From Sulfitobacter sp. F26169L (GTDB lineage: Bacteria > Pseudomonadota > Alphaproteobacteria > Rhodobacterales > Rhodobacteraceae), in contig NZ_JAPMLP010000001.1 in NCBI RefSeq assembly GCF_026410285.1, forward strand, positions 372,001 to 436,000: 64,000 bases of DNA, in the 5' to 3' direction. The position numbers and the translations under genes are program-made. Under the pieces are notes generated by a model that did no database searches, was not told the origin of the DNA, and saw only the letters and a list, made by a program, of their open reading frames with translations. How positions within the stretch are numbered: position 1 is the first letter of the stretch; the number at the start of each line of letters is the position of its first letter. Below are positions 57,825 through 64,000 of this stretch, piece by piece.

Positions 57825-59018
57825 TCAGCGTGCAAATCGATCCAGCAGATCGGGGATGTGTTTGCGAAACTTGAAGAAACCGGCAGTGGCGTGGGGCCAT
57901 GCGGCTGTGTCGATGTCGCGCCTGATCTGCGTGAGCGGCGCACTATCGGACCCGCGCAGGTGCGCCAAAGCTGCCGGCGTTGTCCCTACAGGGGCATAGG
58001 GTGTGATGATTTGGTCAAGCGCATTGTCGCGCGCCCAGTCAATCACACCCTCGGGTGTGTCGGTAAAATGCGCCATCGGCGCGATATCGCGCGCAAGGTC
58101 GCGGCGGAACGCGGTGACCTTGGCGGCCATATTCCACGGGCTTTGTGCTGCTTCGGTTGAGAGATACGCGGTGGAGACGGGCGTGATTTTCATTTTTGCC
58201 AGGAAAGGCGCGCCCAGATCATCGGAGTGCAGCAAAAGCCCGACACGCGCATCGGGCGCGCCTGAATAGGGCGCGATCGCGGGAACGGGCTGGCGTTCGG
58301 GCAAAGGGGGCGCATCGAGCGGATCAGCGCGGGTGGCCAGCCCCCGCACATCTGTAAATCTGCCGTCCGTGAATTTTTCGATGTTTGACGGATCGGCAAG
58401 GTAGGTTTTGCCCTGTGTCTGTATCCCCGCCACCCACCGCCAGCTAAGCGTATTTACAGCGGCATCACCGTCCAGCAGATGACGCAAAAAGAAATCCGCG
58501 CCCAATTGCCACGGCAGTTTCAATGTAAAAATCCAGATTGATGCGAACCACATGCGCGCGTGGTTATGCAGATATCCGGTTTCTACCAGTTCATTTGCCC
58601 AGTGATCAAAGGGAGCAATACCGGTATCGCCCAGACAGGCGGCTTCCCATTTTTGGCGCAGGCCTGATTGTGTTTGCACCGCGTTGTGCAGACGCGTGAG
58701 ATCGGCGCGGTACTGTGCCCACACCGCAGGCCGCTGCTCCATCCAGCCTTTCCAATAGGTACGCCACCAGACCTCTGCCAGAAACTTGTCGGCGCTGCGC
58801 GCATCATTCTGCGCCAGAACCGCGCGGGAGACATCGGCCTCGTCCAGGATCTTCATCCGCAGATAGGGCGACAACCGGGAAACATGATTATGCGCGCCGC
58901 TGCCAAGATCGTAATTGCGCAGACGGGTATAATTTGAGACTGCATCTGGCGCGAAATCGGCCAAACGGGCGGTTGCAAACATGGCGTTGGGCGGGAAGAT
59001 TAAGGAGGATCTATTCAT
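57825..59018 (-). CDS. Photolyase/cryptochrome-like FAD protein with reversed domain order
   Basis: The 397-residue protein has the FAD-binding domain of photolyases at its N-terminus: NYTRLRNYDLGSGAHNHVSR, LSPYLRMKILDE, FLAEVWWRTYWKGWMEQRPA, GYLHNHARMWFASIWIFTLK and LDGDAAVNTLSWRWVAGIQT, all within residues 29-205. The C-terminal part, from about residue 256 (ARVGLLLHSDDLGAPFLAKM), looks like an alpha/beta domain similar in size to the photolyase antenna domain, which normally comes first. Start 59018 is favoured by the conserved opening; an upstream ATG at 59099 is possible. A role in DNA repair or blue-light sensing is inferred. It converges with znuA. Confidence 0.78.
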   Translation of the reverse strand: MNRSSLIFPPNAMFATARLADFAPDAVSNYTRLRNYDLGSGAHNHVSRLSPYLRMKILDEADVSRAVLAQNDARSADKFLAEVWWRTYWKGWMEQRPAVWAQYRADLTRLHNAVQTQSGLRQKWEAACLGDTGIAPFDHWANELVETGYLHNHARMWFASIWIFTLKLPWQLGADFFLRHLLDGDAAVNTLSWRWVAGIQTQGKTYLADPSNIEKFTDGRFTDVRGLATRADPLDAPPLPERQPVPAIAPYSGAPDARVGLLLHSDDLGAPFLAKMKITPVSTAYLSTEAAQSPWNMAAKVTAFRRDLARDIAPMAHFTDTPEGVIDWARDNALDQIITPYAPVGTTPAALAHLRGSDSAPLTQIRRDIDTAAWPHATAGFFKFRKHIPDLLDRFAR

Positions 59019-59165
59019 CCCGTGCAAACTAGGGCAGGGCGGACGCTGTTCAACTTGGGGCAGATCGGCTGTCAGCCCCCCTTGAAGCTCCCCAGTCACG
59101 CGACTAATCTTGTGTAAACACTTGTGCGGGTATTGTCCCGCGCATCCCCATTAAAGGCAGAGCAC

Positions 59166-59810
59166 ATGCAAGATCCCGTCGAGACGTATATGAACCTTGT
59201 TCCCATGGTTGTGGAGCAGACAAGCCGTGGCGAACGCGCCTATGACATCTTCTCGCGTCTTCTGAAGGAACGTATTATTTTCGTAAACGGCCCGGTGCAT
59301 GATGGCATGTCACAGCTGATCGTGGCCCAGTTGTTGCACCTTGAGTCGGAAAACCCGTCCAAGGAAATCTCGATGTACATCAACAGCCCCGGCGGCGTGG
59401 TGACGTCCGGTCTGTCGATTTACGATACCATGCAATACATCCGCCCCAAGGTTTCCACGCTGGTGATCGGGCAGGCGGCCTCTATGGGCTCGCTGTTGCT
59501 GACGGCGGGTGAACATGGGATGCGCTTTTCTCTGCCCAACTCGCGGGTGATGGTGCACCAGCCTTCTGGCGGATATCAGGGGCAGGCCACGGATATCATG
59601 ATCCACGCGCAGGAAACCCAGAAGCTAAAAACACGCCTGAACGAAATTTACGTCAAACACACCGGAAACTCCCTCAAAGACGTAGAGGCGGCGCTGGAGC
59701 GCGACAACTTCATGTCGCCCGAAGAAGCCAAAGACTGGGGTTTGATCGACGAGATCGTTGAAAATCGTGGCAAACAGGACGACAAGGACGCGCCCAAGAA
59801 GGGCAAGTAA
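59166..59810 (+). CDS. clpP: ATP-dependent Clp protease proteolytic subunit
   Basis: The 214-residue serine peptidase forms the tetradecameric chamber that works with ClpX or ClpA. The catalytic triad is Ser106 ([11 protein letters not shown]), His131 ([13 protein letters not shown]) and Asp180 ([11 protein letters not shown]); the spacing is the same as in E. coli. The short N-terminal propeptide ([20 protein letters not shown]) is present. ATG 59166 follows AAAGGCAGAG. clpX starts 133 bases downstream, beyond a hairpin, in the usual clpP-clpX order. Confidence 0.98.
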   Translation: MQDPVETYMNLVPMVVEQTSRGERAYDIFSRLLKERIIFVNGPVHDGMSQLIVAQLLHLESENPSKEISMYINSPGGVVTSGLSIYDTMQYIRPKVSTLVIGQAASMGSLLLTAGEHGMRFSLPNSRVMVHQPSGGYQGQATDIMIHAQETQKLKTRLNEIYVKHTGNSLKDVEAALERDNFMSPEEAKDWGLIDEIVENRGKQDDKDAPKKGK

Positions 59811-59818
59811 GACACAAC

Positions 59819-59863
59819 GTCACGCTGCGCGCTTTTCGCGATTGCAGGACCGCGGAGCGTGAC
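59819..59863 (+). other. Intercistronic hairpin between clpP and clpX
   Basis: GTCACGCT (59819-59826) and AGCGTGAC (59856-59863) are perfect complements, extended inside by GCG/CGC pairing. No T-run follows, so partial termination or mRNA processing between the genes is more likely than full termination. Confidence 0.45.
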
Positions 59864-59943
59864 TTAGACTTACCGGCAAATACAATTTCGTGCTGCCTGT
59901 TTGTAGGCGGCCAAACCTACGCTCTAGATCTGAAAGGGCTCAC

Positions 59944-61215
59944 ATGGCCAATTCAACCACCGGCGACAGCAAAAACACCCTCTACTGCAGTTTTTGCGGG
60001 AAAAGCCAGCATGAGGTGCGTAAGCTGATTGCTGGACCAACCGTGTTCATCTGTGACGAGTGTGTTGAACTTTGCATGGATATTATCCGCGAAGAGACAA
60101 AGGCATCGGGCCTTAAGGCCACTGACGGCGTGCCGACACCAAAAGACATCTGCGATGTTCTGGACGATTATGTGATCGGTCAGGCAATGGCGAAACGTGT
60201 GCTGTCTGTTGCGGTTCACAACCACTACAAACGTCTTAATCACGCCCAAAAGGGCGGCGACATCGAACTGGCAAAATCCAACATCCTGCTGATGGGCCCC
60301 ACGGGCTGCGGCAAGACGTTGCTGGCACAAACGCTGGCACGGATTCTGGATGTGCCGTTCACCATGGCTGATGCAACCACACTGACCGAAGCGGGATATG
60401 TTGGGGAAGATGTCGAAAACATCATTCTCAAACTGCTTCAGGCGTCCGAGTACAACGTCGAACGCGCACAGCGCGGGATCGTCTACATTGACGAAGTTGA
60501 TAAAATCACCCGCAAATCGGAGAACCCTTCGATCACGCGTGACGTATCGGGTGAGGGCGTGCAGCAGGCGTTGCTCAAGCTGATGGAAGGCACTGTTGCC
60601 TCTGTACCGCCACAGGGCGGGCGCAAGCATCCGCAGCAGGAGTTTCTGCAAGTGGATACCACGAACATCCTGTTCATCTGTGGTGGTGCGTTTGCGGGTC
60701 TGGACAAAATCATCGCGGCGCGCGGTAAGGGTTCGGCGATGGGCTTTGGCGCGGATGTCCGTGATCAGGATGCACGCGGCATCGGCGAGATTTTTACCGA
60801 TCTGGAGCCTGAGGATCTGCTGAAATTCGGATTGATTCCCGAATTCGTGGGCCGTCTGCCTGTTTTGGCGACCCTCGAAGACCTTGACGAAGATGCGCTG
60901 GTTACAATCCTTACCCAGCCCAAAAACGCTTTGGTCAAACAGTACCAGCGCCTGTTCGAGCTTGAGGATACGCAGCTTACGTTTACCGATGACGCGCTTG
61001 TGGCGATTGCCAAACGCGCCATCCAGCGCAAGACCGGCGCGCGCGGGCTGCGCTCTATACTTGAAGATATCCTGCTGGATACAATGTTCGATCTGCCCGG
61101 TCTGGACACGGTGACGGAGGTGGTCGTGAACGAAGAGGCGGTGACATCCGATGCCAAGCCATTGATGATCCACGCCGACGCAGAAAAAGAGAAAGAGCCG
61201 GCTTCTGCAGGCTAA
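59944..61215 (+). CDS. clpX: ATP-dependent Clp protease ATPase subunit ClpX
   Basis: The AAA+ unfoldase of the ClpXP protease, 423 residues. The N-terminal zinc-binding domain has Cys15, Cys18, Cys37 and Cys40 ([18 protein letters not shown]). The ATPase shows Walker [21 protein letters not shown], the pore loop GYVGEDVEN, Walker [11 protein letters not shown], the RKH-like pore region and the sensor [20 protein letters not shown]. The C-terminal [20 protein letters not shown] completes it. ATG 59944 gives the standard [15 protein letters not shown] start. A terminator follows. Confidence 0.98.
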   Translation: MANSTTGDSKNTLYCSFCGKSQHEVRKLIAGPTVFICDECVELCMDIIREETKASGLKATDGVPTPKDICDVLDDYVIGQAMAKRVLSVAVHNHYKRLNHAQKGGDIELAKSNILLMGPTGCGKTLLAQTLARILDVPFTMADATTLTEAGYVGEDVENIILKLLQASEYNVERAQRGIVYIDEVDKITRKSENPSITRDVSGEGVQQALLKLMEGTVASVPPQGGRKHPQQEFLQVDTTNILFICGGAFAGLDKIIAARGKGSAMGFGADVRDQDARGIGEIFTDLEPEDLLKFGLIPEFVGRLPVLATLEDLDEDALVTILTQPKNALVKQYQRLFELEDTQLTFTDDALVAIAKRAIQRKTGARGLRSILEDILLDTMFDLPGLDTVTEVVVNEEAVTSDAKPLMIHADAEKEKEPASAG

Positions 61216-61234
61216 CATACGGATAGATTTGTCC

Positions 61235-61269
61235 AAAAGGGCGGGCCAGTTGGTCTGCCCTTTTCTTTT
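61235..61269 (+). terminator. Rho-independent terminator of clpX
   Basis: AAAAGGGC (61235-61242) pairs with GCCCTTTT (61257-61264), followed by CTTTTG, 20 bases after the clpX stop. Confidence 0.82.
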
Positions 61270-61287
61270 GTTATGAAGGAACTTGTT

Positions 61288-61647
61288 ATGATGCGTATTT
61301 CATCCGGCGGGGAGTTCGAAGCGAAGATCGGTTATTGTCGCGCTGTTGTTGCTGGTGGTTTTGTGCATGTGGCGGGCACCTGTGGTCAGGGCACCGACGT
61401 GGTTGCGCAATGCCGCGATGCGCTGCGTATTATCAGCAACGCGCTGGAGGAAGCAGGGGCAGGTTTTAAAGATGTGGTGCGCGTGACCTACATGCTGGCT
61501 GACCGTGCAGAATTTGAACCGTGCTGGCCCGTTCTAGCAGAGGCATTTGGCGAAAATCCGCCCGCTGCGACGATGATCGAATGTGGACTGATCGACCCGA
61601 AATTCCGGATCGAGATCGAAGTGACGGCGCTCGCGCCAACTGGCTGA
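61288..61647 (+). CDS. RidA / YjgF-family protein
   Basis: This 119-residue protein has the compact RidA fold pattern: YCRAVVAGGFVHVAGTCGQG, the helix QCRDALRIISNALEEAGAGF and KDVVRVTYMLADRAEFEPCW, then AFGENPPAATMIECGL and FRIEIEVTALAP. RidA proteins deaminate reactive enamine or imine intermediates made by PLP enzymes; several subgroups have other or unknown roles, and this one is not clearly the canonical RidA. ATG 61288 follows GAAGGAA; the frame begins slightly upstream. It is a single gene after the clpX terminator. Confidence 0.85.
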   Translation: MMRISSGGEFEAKIGYCRAVVAGGFVHVAGTCGQGTDVVAQCRDALRIISNALEEAGAGFKDVVRVTYMLADRAEFEPCWPVLAEAFGENPPAATMIECGLIDPKFRIEIEVTALAPTG

Positions 61648-61739
61648 TGCGCAGGGGCAGATAAACAGTTGTGGTAACAGGACCGCTGGACCTTTGGCGT
61701 TTTTTTGACCATAAGCACAGTAGATAGCAGGAGTCTCCC

Positions 61740-62123
61740 ATGGGTATTGTAAGCAAAATCCTGAGCGCGTTCACATGGTGGAACGGTCAAACGCTCAACA
61801 CGCAGTTTTTCACGTGGCGCAAAGGTGAAAAAGTGGGCGAGGATGCGCAGGGCAACATTTATTACCGCAATGCCGATGATAGCAAACGCTGGGTGATCTT
61901 TAACGGCGAGATCGAGGCGAGCCGTATTAATCCCGACTGGCATGGCTGGTTGCACCGCACCTTTGATGCCCCTCCGACGGAAAAGCCGCTGATCCATAAG
62001 GAATGGCAGAAACCGCATCAGGAAAACCTGACAGGTACGGTTCTGGCCTATGCGCCTGCGGGGTCAATCCGTCGCGAACATCCGGCAGATCGCAGCGATT
62101 ATGAGGCGTGGAGCCCCAAGTGA
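61740..62123 (+). CDS. NDUFA12-family protein (complex I-associated)
   Basis: The 127-residue protein matches the B17.2/NDUFA12 family, a complex I accessory subunit kept in alphaproteobacteria. Typical stretches are [60 protein letters not shown] and the tail [20 protein letters not shown]. It is soluble and lacks a signal peptide. The ATG follows CAGGAG. Its stop codon overlaps the start of the DUF2155 gene (TGATG), an arrangement that is common in this group. Confidence 0.93.
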   Translation: MGIVSKILSAFTWWNGQTLNTQFFTWRKGEKVGEDAQGNIYYRNADDSKRWVIFNGEIEASRINPDWHGWLHRTFDAPPTEKPLIHKEWQKPHQENLTGTVLAYAPAGSIRREHPADRSDYEAWSPK

Positions 62124-62476
62124 TGCGCAAACTGGCCCTGATGATGGCCCTATGCGCCACCACCGCCCTGGCCGAGCCGACAAGCAACGGGCAGGGCGCT
62201 GTGCTGCGCGCGCTGGACAAAACCTCAGGGACAACCACCGATCTGACCGTGAGAAACGGCCAAATCGCAAGCTTGGGGCGATTGCAGATCGTTCTGAACG
62301 AATGCCGCTATCCGCAGGGCAACCCCTCTGGCGATGCATTTGCGGCATTAGAAGTGTCCGAAACAGGGCATGCGGGCACGGTATTTACCGGCTGGATGAT
62401 TGCATCTGCACCCGCGCTGAACGCAATGGAACATCAGCGCTATGACATCTGGGTGATGCGCTGTATCACCTCCTGA
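62123..62476 (+). CDS. Exported DUF2155 protein
   Basis: A 117-residue secreted protein with a signal peptide ([17 protein letters not shown]). The mature part contains LRALDKTSGTTTDLTVRNGQ, GRLQIVLNECRYPQGNPSGD, AFAALEVSETGHAGTVFTGW and YDIWVMRCITS, with two cysteines that may pair. This corresponds to the DUF2155 family next to NDUFA12-type genes in alphaproteobacteria; function is unknown, perhaps in the cell envelope. Its last 37 bases overlap, tail to tail, the end of aat. Confidence 0.87.
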   Translation: MRKLALMMALCATTALAEPTSNGQGAVLRALDKTSGTTTDLTVRNGQIASLGRLQIVLNECRYPQGNPSGDAFAALEVSETGHAGTVFTGWMIASAPALNAMEHQRYDIWVMRCITS

Positions 62477-63075
62477 GGTGAGCTATCGGCGGCTGCTGTA
62501 AAGGACGCGCGCTGCGTTTTGGCAGCAGCGAGCCTTGAGTGATATTCTGCGCGGCTGATCTCCACCGCGCCCAGTGATGCCAGATGATCGGTGATGAACT
62601 GGGTGTCAAACAGGGTGAAACCGCCCTGCGTCAGACGATCCACCAGACAGGCCAGCGCGATTTTTGAGGCGTTGGTACGCCGCGAGAACATGCTTTCCCC
62701 GAAAAATGCCGCCCCCAGCACCACGCCATAAACGCCGCCAACCAGCGCATCCTTTTCCCAGACCTCAAGAGAGTGTGCCTGTCCGCAGGCGTGCAGCGCG
62801 TTGTATAGTGCGCGAATTTCGCCATTGATCCAAGTATCTTCACGGTCGGCGCAGCCATCGACCACGCCTTCAAAACTGCGATTGATTGTGATGGTCCAGT
62901 CACTGCGCCGCATGGCCCGTCGCAGTGAACGGGACGCGTGAAACCCGTCAAGCGGCAGTACGCCGCGCCTGTGCGGATCGACCCAGAAAATCTCTGGATC
63001 GTTCCTCGATTCGCTCATCGGGAAGATACCGACACTATATCCGTGCAGCAAAAGCTCCGGTGTCAGTTCGCCCAT
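62440..63075 (-). CDS. aat: Leucyl/phenylalanyl-tRNA-protein transferase
   Basis: Aat adds Leu or Phe from aminoacyl-tRNA to proteins with N-terminal Lys or Arg, marking them for ClpAP by the N-end rule. The 211-residue product has ELLLHGYSVGIFPMSESRND, FWVDPHRRGVLPLDGFHASR, WINGEIRALYNALHACGQAH, SLEVWEKDALVGGVYGVVLG, AAFFGESMFSRRTNASKIAL and TLFDTQFITDHLASLGAVEI, the full family series. ATG 63075 lies 5 bases after the accC stop; a longer frame starts inside accC and is not favoured. It overlaps the DUF2155 gene at the 3' ends. Confidence 0.95.
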   Translation of the reverse strand: MGELTPELLLHGYSVGIFPMSESRNDPEIFWVDPHRRGVLPLDGFHASRSLRRAMRRSDWTITINRSFEGVVDGCADREDTWINGEIRALYNALHACGQAHSLEVWEKDALVGGVYGVVLGAAFFGESMFSRRTNASKIALACLVDRLTQGGFTLFDTQFITDHLASLGAVEISRAEYHSRLAAAKTQRASFTAAADSSPQEVIQRITQMS

Positions 63076-63080
63076 GAGGC

Positions 63081-64000
63081 TCAGGCATCCCCGAGATTTG
63101 TTTCCAGCCAATGTTCAAGCCAGTGGATATTGTAGTTGCCCGAGTGGATGTCTTCCTCTTGCAGCAGCGCGTGGAACAGCGGCACGGTTGTATCCACTCC
63201 GTCCACGATCAACTCGCCAAGGGCGCGGTTCAGACGGGCAATCGCTTCGGGGCGGTCACGGCCATGCACAATCAGCTTGCCGATCAGACTGTCGTAGTAG
63301 GGCGGAATTTTATAGCCGTCATAAAGCGCGCTATCCATCCGCACCCCAAGCCCGCCGGGCGCATGATACTGCGTGATCTTACCGGGACAGGGGGCGAAAT
63401 TGGGCAGTTTTTCCGCGTTGATCCGCACTTCGATGGCGTGGCCGTTGATGGTCAGGTCATCCTGTGTGAACGACATCGGCAGCCCCTCGGCGACGCGGAT
63501 CTGCTCACGCACCAGATCGACGCCAAAGATCGCTTCGGTGACCGGGTGTTCCACTTGCAAACGCGTGTTCATCTCGATGAAATAGAACTCACCGTTTTCA
63601 TACAGAAATTCGATGGTGCCAGCGCCGATATAGTTGATGTTGGCCACAGCATCGGCACATACCTTACCGATGCGCGCACGCTCTTCAGCAGTGATGGAGG
63701 GTCCGGGCGCTTCTTCGAACACCTTCTGGTGGCGGCGCTGAAGCGAGCAGTCCCGCTCACCCAGATGCACGGCGCGGCCCTTGCCATCACCAAACACCTG
63801 AATTTCGATGTGGCGCGGCGTGGTCAGATATTTCTCGATATACACTTCGTCATTGCCAAAGTTCGATTTCCCCTCGGCGCGCGCGGTCTGATATGCTCTT
63901 TCCATGTCTTTGGCGGTCTGGGCAACTTTCATGCCTTTGCCACCACCACCGGCAGTGGCTTTGATAATCACCGGATAACCGATTTCCTCACCAATGCGCT
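63081..64000 (-). CDS. accC: Biotin carboxylase subunit of acetyl-CoA carboxylase (5' end outside window)
   Basis: The visible 306 codons are the C-terminal two thirds of AccC, which carboxylates biotin on AccB with ATP and bicarbonate, the first step of fatty-acid synthesis. Landmarks are the ATP-grasp glycine loop KATAGGGGKGMKVAQ, EKYLTTPRHIEIQVFGDGKG, RDCSLQRRHQKVFEEAPGPS, the catalytic region FIEMNTRLQVEHPVTEAIFG and NGHAIEVRINAE. The stop is 5 bases before aat. The N-terminal biotin-carboxylase domain, and accB if it precedes, are beyond the right edge. Confidence 0.97.
   Translation of the reverse strand, partial: RIGEEIGYPVIIKATAGGGGKGMKVAQTAKDMERAYQTARAEGKSNFGNDEVYIEKYLTTPRHIEIQVFGDGKGRAVHLGERDCSLQRRHQKVFEEAPGPSITAEERARIGKVCADAVANINYIGAGTIEFLYENGEFYFIEMNTRLQVEHPVTEAIFGVDLVREQIRVAEGLPMSFTQDDLTINGHAIEVRINAEKLPNFAPCPGKITQYHAPGGLGVRMDSALYDGYKIPPYYDSLIGKLIVHGRDRPEAIARLNRALGELIVDGVDTTVPLFHALLQEEDIHSGNYNIHWLEHWLETNLGDA

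Noticed and set aside
59953-61236. 427-codon open frame on the minus strand
   Set aside because: It is the shadow of clpX on the opposite strand and has no ribosome-binding site or motifs.

Overview
The window is a chromosomal segment of a marine alphaproteobacterium of the Roseobacter group (Rhodobacterales). This is inferred from gene content: a DMSP lyase DddP with all its family metal ligands, two Hint-domain proteins, a heterotetrameric sarcosine oxidase operon, a Zur-controlled zinc importer with histidine-rich parts, a tad/Flp pilus cluster, a VPLPA-CTERM protein and PAS-LuxR regulators. Nothing in the sequence fixes the species.

Left part (1-20.8 kb). A hydrolase-OsmC fusion (cut by the window edge) and a PLP trans-sulfuration enzyme are followed by a Hint protein, dddP with a perfect inverted repeat upstream, a glyoxalase-related small protein and a lytic transglycosylase. 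Then come the nitrogen pair glnB-glnA, a second Hint protein, tRNA-Leu(UAG) and a compact operon of a retropepsin-like protease, a RimK ligase and an AstE-like deacylase. A membrane-anchored LuxR-type protein precedes the tad cluster, which reads leftward as flp, cpaE/tadZ, cpaF/tadA, tadB, tadC, tadE, tadG. The secretin, prepilin peptidase and tadD-type genes are not here.

Middle (20.8-45.8 kb). About 2 kb upstream of flp holds no recognisable gene. It is followed by soxB-D-A-G (sarcosine oxidase), a GMC alcohol dehydrogenase next to a DmdB-like acyl-CoA ligase, divergent oxyR/katG, a decayed transposase, a hemolysin III-like membrane protein, and a complete five-gene branched-chain-amino-acid-type ABC transporter divergent from a PAS-LuxR regulator. 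A TPR-sulfotransferase gene carries an apparent frameshift in a run of five G.

Accessory region (about 45.8-51.6 kb). This segment is gene-poor and scarred. It holds a VPLPA-CTERM protein, a leishmanolysin-like zinc protease with 69-bp tandem repeats, a broken hsdM fragment, and remnants of two different tyrosine recombinases beside tRNA-Thr(UGU). It looks like the relic of an integrated island at a tRNA gene.

Right part (51.6-64 kb). Housekeeping content returns: a conserved hypothetical, kynA-kynU (tryptophan to anthranilate), zur-znuC-znuB divergent from znuA across a 12-bp palindromic Zur-type operator, a photolyase-like flavoprotein with reversed domain order, clpP-clpX, a RidA-family protein, an NDUFA12-family protein, a DUF2155 protein, aat and the 3' part of accC.

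All coordinates and motifs were read by eye from the sequence. Family assignments come from recalled family features; no search was run.
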